DNA from: Lagenorhynchus albirostris
Lineage: Eukaryota; Chordata; Mammalia; Artiodactyla; Delphinidae
Assembly: GCF_949774975.1 (NCBI RefSeq)
Contig: NC_083101.1
Location: forward strand, 10,590,267 to 10,654,266
Length of the DNA stretch: 64,000 nucleotides
Reading direction: 5' to 3'
Part shown: in pieces, positions 46,812 through 58,110 of the stretch
Numbering within the stretch: position 1 is the first letter of the stretch
Layout of the letters: each line of letters starts with the position of its first letter
Made by a program: the position numbers and the translations under genes
The notes under the pieces: model-generated
What the model was told of the DNA's origin: nothing
What the model saw: only the letters and a program-made list of their open reading frames with translations
The model's database searches: none

Positions 46812-46923
46812 AGATCATGTGACAGCTTCAAAAACAGGTGCAGAAAATAAGATCACAGCCCTGGAGCAGAAGGAACAGGAACTCCAAGCCTTCGTTCAGC
46901 AACTTTCCATTGATTTGCAAAAG
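46812..46923 (+). CDS. GOLGA1: GOLGA1 coding exon (residues 244-281)
   Basis: Begins after TTTCAATAAAG, a purine-rich and therefore weak acceptor, and completes the Arg codon. It then encodes DHVTASKTGAENKITALEQK to LSIDLQK. The donor GTAAGT is consensus. A competing AG two bases downstream would shift the frame. Confidence 0.93.
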
Positions 46924-47439
46924 GTAAGTAGAGGACTAGGAGTGGACACAAGTTGCTAGGATTCATGAATGGGGTAAAAACTATATCTGTCAGAAATTTG
47001 CGCCTCAGGGTGGCTGGTGAAAGTTCTGTTTCTCATGCAGTCCACATTGCCCTAGTTCCTGGTGTAGCCAGGCTGCATCCAGATGGAAGGGGCCATGTAG
47101 TTGAGCGAGGGTTGCTTAACAGAAGAGGTCAGTATTGTCCTGACAGGAACTGTCAAAGCACACCATTTGATCTGCTCAGACTTGTAAACTACTATGTCAT
47201 GGACCTTGAGCACAAGAAGACACAACAGCGGTGGTTGACGTGGCTAGGCTTGTACCTTTGACATACGTGGCTCTAATCCGATTTGTTCAAACGCACATAA
47301 ATGATATCATTACTGTTCGTTTTTTTTGTTTGGCTAACATACATTTTTTGCCCTTCTACTCTAGGCCCGTGCTAAATTCTGAGAATATAAGGGTGAACAA
47401 TAATAATATCATTATTGACTGTAGTGTTTCTCAGTGGTG
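46924..47439. other. GOLGA1 intron 10, nothing recognised
   Basis: Open frames at 46953-47261 and 47231-47530 give peptides I do not recognise. There is no splice or homology support. Confidence 0.35.
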
Positions 47440-47645
47440 TGTTCCTTACCATTTTGAGCAGAACAATATGTACTGTATGATTGTCCCATGCATTGCAGGA
47501 CATTTAGTTTTCCTGGCCCCTGTGTTCTGAATGCCAGCAGCATCCTTCAGGCATTGACAAGCCAGCCCTTATCCTCATATAGACAAAACACCCCCTAACA
47601 GGTGGTACCCAAAACCCTACCCTCATCCCCTGAGAACCACTAATC
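47440..47645. mobile_element. DNA transposon remnant (hAT-like)
   Basis: CCCATGCATTGCAGGACATT, CAGCAGCATCCTTCAGGC and CCCTGAGAACCACTA are the pattern of a common nonautonomous DNA transposon. The family is uncertain. Confidence 0.5.
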
Positions 47646-47739
47646 TCAAGTGCACCAGAGACTTACAGTATTATTACAGTACAGTAAGATTTGTGTAAAA
47701 GAGAAGTCTATATACCCCTTCTAGCTATTAGCATACTTA

Positions 47740-47850
47740 CAGATACCTAAATAGAAGCCGAGAGAGGTCATATACCTTGTTCAAAGTTACACGGTAAGTG
47801 ACAGAGCTGAATTCTAACCCAAGTCTTACTCCAAAGCTCATGCTTGTTCC
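47740..47850 (-). repeat. MIR remnant, antisense
   Basis: CAAAGTTACACGGTAAGTGA and AGAGCTGAATTCTAACCCAA are antisense MIR phrases. Confidence 0.65.
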
Positions 47851-48152
47851 ACGGGGCTTTGTTGACTCACAACAAGGAGCACCCAGTAAATAGATCTAGA
47901 CACCTATAGTGTTTTGTCTCAGAGGCCTACTGTTTCATGATAGAACTCAAACCTCCTGTTTGACAAGAAAAAAGTTCACAACTCAGTAAGTCCCAAATAA
48001 GTGAAACGGATTTTTCAAATGCAAAGGATATGCCATAGGGAGAGTGCATTTCCAGTGCAGGAGTCAAGGAACTGTTCCTGGAGGAACTGGAATTTCAAGG
48101 ATGGGTAGGACAGCAGGAAGCAGAGAAGACAGAAGGGTATAGAATACATTTT

Positions 48153-48168
48153 GCGGGGGGGGGGGGGG
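48153..48168. repeat. Poly-G run
   Basis: A run of about 16 G interrupted by nothing, in TTTTGC(G)nTTGG. It is prone to length error. Confidence 0.9.
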
Positions 48169-48269
48169 TTGGAGAGAATAACAGACACAAAACTTTGGGA
48201 TTCACGGGACCGTTTGATATTAGAACCATCCATCCATTTCATAATTGGAAAAGGTAATTTTCCAGACTC

Positions 48270-48990
48270 TGGTCCCACTGAGTTCCCTCATTCATTCTAA
48301 AAATATAATTTGAGTTTTATTATGTGTCAAGTTCTGAGCTCTGTGCTGGGTGTTAGAAATACTAGGGTGAGCAAAACAGATATCACCCTTGCCCTTGTGG
48401 AATTTAGTCTAGAGGGGAAGTGAGACATTAATCAATAATCACATAGATATATAATTACAAACTATGATGTGTTGCTGTGAAGGAAAACCACAGGATGCTG
48501 TGAGATCCTGTAAGAGGGCATCAAATCAGATCTAGCGTTGGAGTCATAGGACACTTTCCTTGCGGAAGTAACACTTGAACTGAGATGAACTACTGAAGCT
48601 TGTGAGGGTAGGAATGATGGCAGAGAATTTTAAATAGGAAATAGTATGAACAATAAACCCAGAAACTGAGGCAGTAAAGGGAGTAGCGCCTTCAAGGAAG
48701 TGGAAGAAGCCTGGAAGGGTAACACAGAGTGAGGGAGAGGATTACTCTGGCTGTTAGAGGAAACATTGAAAGGGTTTCCAGTTAGGAAGCTATTGCAGTT
48801 GTGCAGGCATTAGACGGTGACTTTGACAAGACTCGGGGTGGAAATGACGGGGGAGGAGACAAATTTAAGAAATCGTGAGGAGACGGACCCACTTGGTAAT
48901 GTGGTAAATACAGGAGAGGAGCAAGAGGAAAGGAGGTGTTTGGGGTGATTTCTGGGTTTCTGGCTTAATCACCTGAGTGGCTGATGCTGT
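48270..48990. repeat. Ancient interspersed repeat of uncertain family
   Basis: GTGTCAAGTTCTGAGCTCTG through GAGAGGATTACTCTGGCTGT resembles a widespread old repeat also visible at 8815-9330. Confidence 0.45.
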
Positions 48991-49089
48991 CAGTCATCAG
49001 GCTAAGATAGCACTAAAGGAAGGTCAGTTTTCTCATAAAGATGATGAGTTTAGAGTCCTTTTCTTTGTTGTCCTTGTTAATATTGAGTA

Positions 49090-50600
49090 GATATGAAATA
49101 ATATTTATGAAACATAAGTAAGGTAAATAGTGTAACAAGCTAATGAACTGCCACGTAGCTACTACCCCACAGGTTAAGAAAGAGAACAGTTTGTTTACCT
49201 TTGAGATTCCTGGTGTGCCCTTTACTCTTCCATCACATTCTTTTTACCTTCTTAAGTAAGCTTATCTAGAAATTACTCCACTTCCTAGCTTTGCTTTACA
49301 ATTTTATCCCTAAACAGTGGCTTCTTTCATTTATCATGCTTGTTAACATTATATAAATGAAGTGCTGTAGGTATTCTTCTAATGCTACCTTTCTGTGCTC
49401 AAGGTTGTATTCTGAGACACATTCATATGGACACATGCCGCTATAATTTAATCTTTTCTCAACTGTGTAGTATGAAGTTACTAAAATTCATTTATCCATT
49501 CTATTGACAGTGGGCATTAAGGTGTTTCTGGTTTTTGCTTTTACAAACAAGGCTGCTGTGAACTTTTGTCTGCCTGTGAATGAGTTAACTGTAGGGTATA
49601 TTTGAGATGTGAAAAGTTAGGGTCAAAAGATTTGTACTTTTCAACTTTACTAGGTAATGCCCAGTTTTTCCATAGTAGTTGTAGTAATTTACAAACATTC
49701 ACCAGCAGTGTATAAGAATTTGGGTTCCTCTGCTTCCTTGACAGGTGATATATTGTCAGACTTTTAATTTTTGCCAATCTGGCCACGCTGCATGGCTTGC
49801 AGGATTTTAGTTCCCCGAACAGGGATTGAACCTGGGTCCTCGGCAGTGAAAGCGCAGAGTCCTAACCACTGGACCACCAGGGAATTCCCTCTCACCATGA
49901 TTTTAATTTGCTTTTCCCAGATTATTAATGAAGTTCAGCATATTTTCATATGTTTATCAGTCATTCGTGCTCTTCTGTGAAGTGCTGGTTCAAATCTTTG
50001 GCCCATTTTCTATTACATTTTCTGTCTTTTTCTCACTAATCGTTAGAGTTCTTTATATGTATCCTGGCTGCCATGCCCCTCGGTCAGTTATGTGGGCTGC
50101 AAATGTGTTCTCCCAGTTTGGGCTTTGCCTTCACACTCTTTATGGTTTCTTCTGTTGAACATATGCTCTTCATTTTAGTACAGTTGAATTTATTATTTTC
50201 CTTTAAATTTATACTTTGTCTCTTTAAAAAAACCTTTCCTCACTTGGAATCATAACATTATTCTCCTATATTATTATCTGAAAATTTTAGAGTCTTGACT
50301 TTATTTTCAAGTCTTTAACATACCTGAAATGTGATTTTGGTGTGAGAAAGGGATCTGTGTCTTATTTTTATTTTAATTGTTTTAGTACCATTTATTGAAA
50401 AATCTGTCTTCTCACTGATCTGCAATGCCAGCTTTATCATGATTCAGTTTTCCATTTGTACATGGAACCACTCCTGGACTTCGGGGTGTATGCACCTGTG
50501 GTATTTGCACAATACTAAGCATTGCCTTACTAGCTACAGTATTAGGATAAGTCCTGGTGTCTGACAAGACAAGTCTCGGTACCTAGTTCTTTTTCAGGAG
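49090..50600 (-). mobile_element. L1M 3' UTR and ORF2 end, antisense
   Basis: GAACTGCCACGTAGCTACTA, TCAAATCTTTGGCCCATTTT and TAGTACCATTTATTGAAAAA are antisense L1M phrases. It is interrupted by a short SINE at 49782-49889. Confidence 0.75.
49782..49889 (-). mobile_element. Old short CHR-family SINE, antisense
   Basis: GGCCACGCTGCATGGCTTGC is followed by a diverged head ending GGACCACCAGGGAATTCCC. Confidence 0.8.
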
Positions 50601-50639
50601 TATTTTGAATATCGTTGGCCTATTGCTCTTCCACAGAAC

Positions 50640-50927
50640 AACTTGTCAGGCACCTTAAAAAACCTGGTGGAGAGGCTCCAGAAAGACCATTAGCCTCTCT
50701 GCCAGGTGAGGACACAGAAAGAAGTGCCAGCTATGAACTAGGAAATGAGCCTTCACCAGAGGTGACCATGCTGGCACCTTGATCGTGGACGTCCCAGCCT
50801 CCAGCACCGTCACCTGCGCAAAAGCAACCTTGAACCAAACCAGATGCCAGAGGGAAGAGAGTGTCTGTTGATATTGTCCAGGCTGCGGATGTCTCCAGGA
50901 AAAATTGGAAAAGATGAAGGGGGCATG
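50640..50927 (+). mobile_element. Probable MLT1-type MaLR LTR fragment
   Basis: GTGAGGACACAGAAAGAAGT, CTATGAACTAGGAAATGAGC and TGGACGTCCCAGCCTCCAGC are MLT1-like phrases in order. The last 90 bases are unassigned. Confidence 0.5.
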
Positions 50928-51190
50928 GGTTCAAGCCCTGGTCCGGGAAGATCCCACATGCCATGGAGCAACTAACTAAGCCTGTGCACCACAACTACTG
51001 AACCTGCGCTCTAGAGCCTGTGAGCCACACCTACTGAAGCCCGTGTGCCTGGAGCCCGTGCTCCGCAACAAGAGAAGCCACTGCAATGAGAAGCTTGCAC
51101 ACCGCAATGAGGAGTAGCCTCCACTCGCCACAACTAGAGAAAGCCTGCGCACAGCCTTAAATAAATAAATAAATAAACAAACAAACACAC
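50928..51190 (+). mobile_element. CHR-1 SINE, sense, missing the head start
   Basis: Starts at the B-box region (GGGTTCAAGCCCTGGTCCGG) and runs through the CHR-1 body to (AAAT)n, (AAAC)n and CACACA tail repeats. The first about 45 bases of the head are absent. Confidence 0.85.
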
Positions 51191-51900
51191 ACCTGGTGGG
51201 ATATTGATTGGAATTGCGTTGACTCTGAAGATGCATTTGCAGAACATTGATTACTTTATCATGTGAGTTTTCTTATCCAAGAACACAGTGTCTGTCTCTC
51301 TAGATATTCAATGTTACTGTTACTTTAAAAATGACTCTCAATAAGGTTCTATAATTTTTTCCAGAAAGGTTTATTTATTTATTTATTTGGCAGCGTTGGG
51401 TCTTCATTGCTGCGTGCAGGCTTTCTCTAGTTGTGGCGAGCAGGGTCTACTCTTGGTTGCAGTTTGCGGGCTTCTCATTGCAGTGGCTTCTCTTGTTGCA
51501 GAGCACGGGCTCTAGGTGCACGGGCTTCAGTAGTTGTGGCACACGAGCTCAGTAGTTGTGGCTCGCAGGCTCTAGAGCGCAGGCTCAGTAGTTGTGGTGC
51601 ACAGGCTCAGTTGCTCCATGGCATGTGGGATCTTCCTGGACCAGGGCTCGAATCCATGTCCCCTGCATTGGCAGGCGGATTCTTAACCACTGTGCCACCA
51701 GGGAAGCCTTCCATTCCTTTTATTTCCTTTTCTTGTCTTATTGCATTAGCAAGAACTTCCAGATGATGTTGAAAAGGAGTAGTGAGAGGGGACATCCTTG
51801 CCTTGTACCTGATCTTAGTGGGAAAATCTTTGAGTTTCTCACCATTAAGTATGGTGTTAGCTGTAGCACATTAGGTGCTGAGGGCTTGAAGTAAAACAGC
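51191..51900 (-). mobile_element. L1 ORF2 fragment, antisense, split by a CHR-1
   Basis: GGGATATTGATTGGAATTGC on the left and AGAACTTCCAGATGATGTTG, then ACCATTAAGTATGGTGTTAG, on the right form one antisense L1 ORF2 stretch around the SINE at 51366-51708. Confidence 0.75.
51366..51708 (-). mobile_element. CHR-1 SINE, antisense
   Basis: (TTTA)n tail, then GGCAGCGTTGGGTCTTCATT and a head ending GCCACCAGGGAAGCC. Confidence 0.9.
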
Positions 51901-52079
51901 CAGAGTGTGGGGAGTTGCTCTGTGTGGGATATGGTGCACAAGAAAACTAAATGGAAATTGGCAACTGATTCTTCTGTTCCTGACTCTGCCCAACACGGTG
52001 ACTTATATAAGACTTGTTTGTTCTCTTGGTTGTTACTGGAAAGGGTCACATGTATCTCTCAAGTTCATACTGATGTGTA

Positions 52080-52270
52080 ATATAAGGAGTACAGACTTTG
52101 GGTCAAGAAGGCTTGGATTTGAATCCTTATTCTGTCACCAAGGTGTGTGCTGTTGGGCTAGTAGTCCCTAAGCTTCAATTTCCCTGTAAATGGACACACT
52201 GAAGGGTGGTTGTAAGGACTAGAGGATGAGCTTGCACATGCTTTGCAAACTGTAGCTGCTCCTGCACCAT
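52080..52270 (+). repeat. MIR SINE
   Basis: GGCTTGGATTTGAATCCTTA and AAGCTTCAATTTCCCTGTAA match MIR. Confidence 0.7.
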
Positions 52271-52319
52271 GCTATTGTAATTATTACTGTTATCAACATT
52301 GTTAGTAAGAGACCCATTA

Positions 52320-52790
52320 AAGATGGGTCAGCTGGGCCAAAACTTTTTTCTTTCCTATCAGACTACCTCTCCCTCCTGTATTCTCTGCTTTGCATAATGT
52401 TACTATTCATCCAGGTATCTGAGCCACAGACTTGGCAGTTGTCTTCACTTCTTCTTTCCTCTTCACCCAGCCCCCTGGTCATGTTGAACTTGTCTGTTTA
52501 CCCCTTTACACATGCTGCCTTTTACCCAGAATGCTTGTTCCTCTCCCCCATCTTCCACCTGGACTTGCCTGCTTAGGAGGCCTGATCTGATTGCCCCCGT
52601 TAATCCCTTCTGCCTCTGATATCTCATAGCACCTTGCATGTCTCTCTGTTACAGCATGATTGTATTGTTTTATAATTAACTGTGTGTATATCTCTTTTTA
52701 CCAGGAGCCTCCATGCTTCTATGGGTCAGTAACTATAGCTGATTATATTCCTAGAGACAACACATAGAGTATAGGCTTGATAAAAGTTTT
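52320..52790 (+). mobile_element. L2 LINE remnant
   Basis: CCAGGTATCTGAGCCACAGA, then AGTTGTCTTCACTTCTTC and ACAGCATGATTGTATTG, resemble L2 order. Confidence 0.6.
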
Positions 52791-52806
52791 TGAATTATGG
52801 GATCTT

Positions 52807-53114
52807 TTTTTTTTAATTTACTTATTTTTGGCTGCGTTGGGTCTTCGTTGCTGCGCGTGGGCTTCCTCTAGTTGCAGTGAGCGGGGGCTATCCTTCGTTG
52901 TGGTGAGCAGGCTTCTCATTGCAGTGGCTTCTCTTTTTGTGGAGCATGGGCTCTAGGCATGCAGGCTTCAGTAGTTGTGGCTCACAGGCTCAGTAGTTGT
53001 GGCGCATGGGCTTAGTTGCTCCGCGGCATGTGGGATCTTCCCAGACCAGGGCTCGAACCCGTGTCCCTTGCGTTGGCAGGCAGATTCTTAACCATTGCGC
53101 CACCAGGGAAGCCC
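52807..53114 (-). mobile_element. CHR-1 SINE with target-site duplication
   Basis: The antisense CHR-1 ends GCCACCAGGGAAGCCC. It is flanked by GAATTATGGGATCTT (52792-52806) and GAATTATGTGATCTT (53115-53129), with one mismatch. Confidence 0.93.
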
Positions 53115-53129
53115 GAATTATGTGATCTT

Positions 53130-54271
53130 GAATCCATTCTTCAAACTTCTCCTCCACTATATATGTTGTCACCCCTGTGAGAATTCAGAATGACAAGTGC
53201 TTCTTCCCAAAATCCTAGGCCCAAGTAGCTACATCTTATTCTGAGGAGAAAACTGGCTGGGTTGCAAGCTAAACATGAAAGTCTGTGGCTTGAGATGGAG
53301 CAGCAGATCATAAGGTGAGGGAATTTGAGGAAGCACAGTATTTGTGAGGAGGTTCAAGTCTTCACAATGAAATGTTGATGCCATGCAACCTTATTTTGGA
53401 GTGGAGAATGGGCATGTTCAGTGGATGTAAGGACCACTGTGAGCTAAGAAATTGTATATTCAAAGGATTCTGGATCCTCAGCTTTGATGTTGAGCAGTAT
53501 TTGGAGACTGACAGTTGTGAAAGGACCAAATGTAGTCCCAACCCACCACTGCCACCACTACCATCACTGCTAAAGAGGTAGACTGAAATAAATAAGTGGG
53601 CAGCTGGTGATCTGGGGCCATGGTGTAAGGTGCTGCTGTGATTCAGAGGTGCTCCCTGTCCTGTGAGCCAGGGTGAATATCATTGTTTGTTTCAGTTCTG
53701 TCTTCAGCCTTAAGGCAGCTACAGTGGCATCATGACTGCTTCATCCAGCCCCACGTTTCCAGGCGTATTGTTCTGTAGGTCATTGTAGGGCTGGCTGGGA
53801 GCTTCTTCAGTGGAATTACCTCTGCTGGTTCTTGGCATCTGGTGTAAAGTTGTAGGTCCTGTTGGCCTCTGGATTAATAGGATTAAACCTATGCTTGATG
53901 AGAGTGGGAGGGGGAGCATTCCTTTAGCTAGTAGATCATGACAACACAGGGGATATTTTAGAGAGGAGGAACATCTTCGCAGGGTCCTGGCTAGATTCCA
54001 CAGACGTAATAGCATTCTTCCTTCCCGGATTGCCAGGTGCTTAAATTTGGGAGCGTTTGCTGCTTGCTGCAATAGGCCTGAAACGGATACCTGAGTAGTG
54101 TTCGGTTCTGATCTCATATATTCTCTGTTCCATTTTCAGGGAAGATCTCCTGGCTGTATGTTATTCTAGGATGCAGTTGGAAACAGAATTTCAGAGAAAC
54201 ATGGTGATTCTAGAGGATACAGGAAGGGAGGGAGAGAGACAGTGTAATGTAATCTCTGCTTTCACCTGCAG
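53130..54271. other. GOLGA1 intron 10, unclassified; one long antisense open frame
   Basis: No known repeat was assigned. A 132-codon frame on the minus strand (54117 to 53719) contains Pro/Thr-rich and hydrophobic stretches but resembles nothing I recognise. Confidence 0.35.
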
Positions 54272-54397
54272 GCCACTGCTGAAACTCAAGAGAAAGAAAA
54301 ACTCATCACACATTTGCAGGAGAAGGTTGCATCCTTGGAGAAGAGACTGGAGCAGAACTTATCAGGAGAAGAACATGTGCAGGAACTTCTAAAAGAG
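54272..54397 (+). CDS. GOLGA1: GOLGA1 coding exon (residues 282-323)
   Basis: Encodes ATAETQEKEKLITHLQEKVA through EEHVQELLKE (42 codons, phase 0). The acceptor is TTTCACCTGCAG and the donor GTAACT. It follows a 7.3 kb intron filled with old LINEs and SINEs. Confidence 0.95.
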
Positions 54398-54940
54398 GTA
54401 ACTAGCTCCCTTTGGGCTGGCCAGTGTTGGGAGGGCCGTGGTAACACTGGAGATTTCATAAAATCCTAGAGTTTCAGAGCCAGAGAGTCTTCAAAGAGCT
54501 TGGTGAAAAGATCACTTCCTCCAACTTTTGATTGTTCTGCTTATGATAAAATCAGCATCATGTTGCCTGTGTGTGACGTTTTCCTGAAGGAAAGGGAGCA
54601 CTTTGTTCAGAGATGCGTGTGAAGGAGTGGCATCCTGATCACCGATAAACCCCACCTAGTGATTTACGCCATTTGGGTTGTTGTCTTACTGCCCTGCTTT
54701 CCTTCCCTACCCGTTGTACTTTACATTGGCCAAGGAAAGTAGTTACCATCTGCCTTTGGCGTGAGCGAGAATTGCTTTGGGCAGCAAGTGGGCTCTCCTT
54801 AGCCGAAGGAGGCAGTTGAGCCAACTGGCCTCTAGCCCAGTGGTGTAGGTGAACTTGCTTGTTGTCTGCCCACATTCTGCTCTCTCCTACATGACAGAGG
54901 TGACAAAACCCAAGCCTTGGGCCTAGATTAGCCCCTCACT
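54398..54940. other. GOLGA1 intron 11, nothing recognised
   Basis: No repeat family was identified. Confidence 0.35.
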
Positions 54941-54949
54941 TTCTGTCTT

Positions 54950-55190
54950 CAGTCAGTTTCAACTAAATGTGTCCATCTCCACTGCCACTGCTGTACTTCA
55001 GGTTTCCAGCCACTCTGGCCTAGTCTGTGTTAGAAGTCTCCAGACTAGCCTATACCCTCTCCTGCACCCTCTGACACAGTCTTCCACGTCACCACTAAAC
55101 TCATCTTTCCAAACAACGTTTCTGACTATATCACTCCCATAAAGAGCTTCCACAATTACCCTACAGTCTATAGTGAGTATAACGTGGTTT
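54950..55190 (+). mobile_element. L2 LINE remnant, first part
   Basis: GGTTTCCAGCCACTCTGGCC and ACTATATCACTCCCATAAAG are L2-type phrases. L2 text resumes at 55790. Confidence 0.6.
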
Positions 55191-55204
55191 CTAAGGTATA
55201 GATT

Positions 55205-55430
55205 GGTTTCTAGAACCAGGCTCCCTAGGTTTGCACTTTACCTCTTCTACTTACTAATTTTTGACTTAGAGCAAGTAACTTAATCTTTTTGTGTTTTCTT
55301 CCCCCTCTGTAAAATAGGGTTAAAATTGTATCAAACACATAGAATTGTTATTGGGAAATGATTAGAATTAGCACATCATGGGGTCTCAGTATATTTCAGC
55401 TATTAATATTATAATCATTACTGTGCCACC
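55205..55430 (+). repeat. MIR SINE
   Basis: AACCAGGCTCCCTAGGTTTG and CCTCTGTAAAATAGGGTTAA match MIR order. Confidence 0.7.
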
Positions 55431-55496
55431 ATCATTGTTATAAAGTTAAGTGTGCATAGGAGTTACTTGGTGAGTTTGTTTGAAGTATACATTTCT

Positions 55497-55615
55497 AGGG
55501 AATTCCCTGGCAGTCCAGTGGTTAGGAATCGGCACTTTTACTGCAGTGGCCCAGGTTCAATCCCTGGTCAGGAAACTGAGATCTTGCAAGCCAAAAATTT
55601 GGGGGAGAAAAAGAA

Positions 55616-55663
<48 letters not shown>
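55497..55663 (+). mobile_element. Short CHR-family SINE with (TA)n tail
   Basis: The sense head GGGAATTCCCTGGCAGTCCA and B-box GGTTCAATCCCTGGTCAGG are followed by a tail that has become a (TA)n array at 55616-55663. Confidence 0.88.
55616..55663. repeat. (TA)n microsatellite
   Basis: About 48 bases of alternating T and A with two single interruptions (ACATA and ATGTA). Confidence 0.93.
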
Positions 55664-55669
<6 letters not shown>

Positions 55670-55789
55670 CTTGCCGTACTCTCAGAAATTCTGATTTTAG
55701 TAGACCTGGAATAAAGCCTCAAACTTAAAAACTCCTCCACCCACCCAGATGAGTCTAATGCAAGTGTTTGGATGACTCCACTTTGAAAA

Positions 55790-56085
55790 ATATTTGCTAC
55801 AGAATTAAGTTCAAACTTCCTTCTGTGGCATAAAAAGCTTTTCTCATAATCTGGCCCTTTGCCTAACTTTCTAGTCTTGTTTCATGACCTGAACCCATCA
55901 TCACCTTGACTTTTGGCAAGCTGTAGCTCCCCAGATACCTCCAGCTGTTTCATACCTCTAGTGTCATCCCTCTGCCTGGGTGCTCCCTTGGGCCCTGGCC
56001 ACCTGTGAAGAATGAAGCCTCCTAGTTTCCTGAGGCAGTGAGGATCTCCTGCTCTGTGCTGCTCCTTTGTGGACACCATTACACT
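55790..56085 (+). mobile_element. L2 LINE remnant, second part
   Basis: TCAAACTTCCTTCTGTGGCA, then AATCTGGCCCTTTGCCTAAC and CACCATTACACTCTATTATA, follow the L2 order. Confidence 0.65.
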
Positions 56086-56336
56086 CTATTATATACTTTT
56101 TTGGTTAGTTTTTGCCCCAGCCTCAAGGTCAAAAAACTGTCAAATTTATACTTTATGTATACTTTATATGTATACTTTATGATGTGTGAATTTTATCTCT
56201 GTTAACTGTTTTGGGTTTTTTGGTGCGTACTTGTGTCCCTCGTGCCTCGCACAAATCGTAGTGTGGTGTAGATGTCAGTAAATATTTATTCAATGGAGAA
56301 ATGACTATTTTCTTTTACTCTTCTTTCAACTTACAG

Positions 56337-56432
56337 AAAACACTTGCTGAGCAGAATTTGGAGGATACCAGACAGCAGCTCTTGGCAGCCAGAAGCAGCC
56401 AGGCCAATGCCACTGACAGCCTGGAGACTCGG
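56337..56432 (+). CDS. GOLGA1: GOLGA1 coding exon (residues 324-355)
   Basis: Encodes KTLAEQNLEDTRQQLLAARS to DSLETR (32 codons, phase 0). The acceptor is CAACTTACAG and the donor GTACTG, which is weak at +5. Confidence 0.95.
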
Positions 56433-57095
56433 GTACTGACCTCACTCCCAGTGGTTCCTGTGTCTGGGTGGTGCCCTGGTTGGATGATGTGGTTGTGGCT
56501 GAGAATCCCCTTGGGTCAGAGGTTTTCTTCCAAAGGGACTCTCTTTCGGATCTTACTTGTAGAGAACTGAGGTAGTCGTTTTCTTCATTCTTGCCACATT
56601 ACCATCATTGTTCCACAGAAAGTTGTTCTCTTCTCTGTTTATTCCCTTTATCCCCATTCCCCTCCTTCCCATAGGAAACCACTCTAATGTGGTTAATAGA
56701 GACCCTTTTATTGTTGGATAACCTTAAAACTGGTGAATTGTTTTGTGTGTCTGTGTGTTGATTTAAGTAAATGATACAGCTGTACATATGTCTTCTTTGT
56801 TACTTTCAACTGCTCCATCTTCTGTGTCCACTTCGTTGTTCTTACCTACTGTACTTTATAGTTGTCTACTAGATGCTAGATATCCAGATTGCCTTTGTTC
56901 TGTCACCACAAATTACACTGCGGTGAACATCCTTGTCCCTTTTACCTTAAGAAGGATAGCAAGTGCATATGACTCAATGTGACTCAGTAGGACAGGAATG
57001 TTCCCAGAAGGCCTGCACCTGGCTCTACTCGCCCAGCATGCATGAGAGTTCCTATCACTGCATCTCTGTCTTTTCTAGCATTGGCATTTCTCAGC
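56433..57095. other. GOLGA1 intron 12, possible L1M remnant
   Basis: TGCTAGATATCCAGATTGCC and AATTACACTGCGGTGAACAT weakly suggest antisense L1M 3' sequence. Confidence 0.35.
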
Positions 57096-57099
57096 CTTC

Positions 57100-57305
57100 T
57101 TGCCAGTTTAATGAGTGTGAAGTGGTAGAAGTGGCAAGGGATCTCTGTGGGGCCGCTTATAAGAACACTAAACCCATTCATGATAGCTCCACCCTCATAA
57201 CCTAAGTACCTCCCAGACACCTCACATCCTAACACCATCATGTCAGACATTAGGATTTCAATATATGAATTTTGGAGGGACGTAAACATTCAGACCATAG
57301 CAAAT
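57100..57305 (-). mobile_element. MLT1-type LTR fragment, antisense
   Basis: CTCATAACCTAAGTACCTCC, ATTAGGATTTCAATATATGA and CATTCAGACCATAGCA are antisense MLT1 phrases. Confidence 0.6.
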
Positions 57306-57424
57306 GCTTAGCTTATTTTTTTAATCTTTCTTGTTTCTTGATAAATATATATAAAGCTATATTTTTCTCTAAATACAGCTTTGTTTTATTATAATTCAGT
57401 TCTGTTTCTGAATATCCATTCTTT

Positions 57425-58030
57425 TATTGTGGTAAAATACACATAACATAAAATTTACCATTTCAACCATTTCTAGGTGTACACTGGCATAAAGTACATT
57501 CACGTTGTTATGCAACCATCACCACCATCCATTTCTAGAACTTTTTCATCTTCTCAAACAGAAACTGTGCCAATTAAAACAATAACTCCCCATTCTCTCC
57601 TCTCCCCAGCCCCTGGCAACCACCATTCTACTTCCTGTTTTTATGAATTTGATGATCCTAGGTACCTCTTATTAGTGGAATCATATGGTATTTGTCTTTT
57701 TGTGTCTGGCTTATTTCACTGAGCATAATGTCTTCAAGGTTCATTCACATTATAGCATGTTTCAGAATTTCACTCCCTTTTAAGGCTGAATAAGCCTTTT
57801 TAAGACTTTTATTCCATTGTACATATATCACATTTTGTTTATCCATTCATTTGTCCATGGACATTTGGGTTGTTTCCACCTTGTGGTTGTTGTGAATAAT
57901 GCTACAGCGAACATTAATGTATGAACAAGGTTTTTGTGTGGGCTTATACTTTCATTTCTCTTGGGTATATTCCTAGGAGTAGAGTTGCTGGGTCATATAA
58001 TAACTCTGTGCATAACCTTTTGAGGATCTG
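57425..58030 (-). mobile_element. L1M 3' UTR, antisense
   Basis: TGTGGTAAAATACACATAAC, CATTTCTAGAACTTTTTCAT and GACATTTGGGTTGTTTCCAC are the common antisense L1M 3'-UTR text. Confidence 0.75.
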
Positions 58031-58110
58031 AATCTTTCTTGAGTTCTTCCTGCAAACTGGGACTTGCATAGATATTTACTGAACCCAGCAGTTCAAAAAG
58101 CTAGGTTTCA

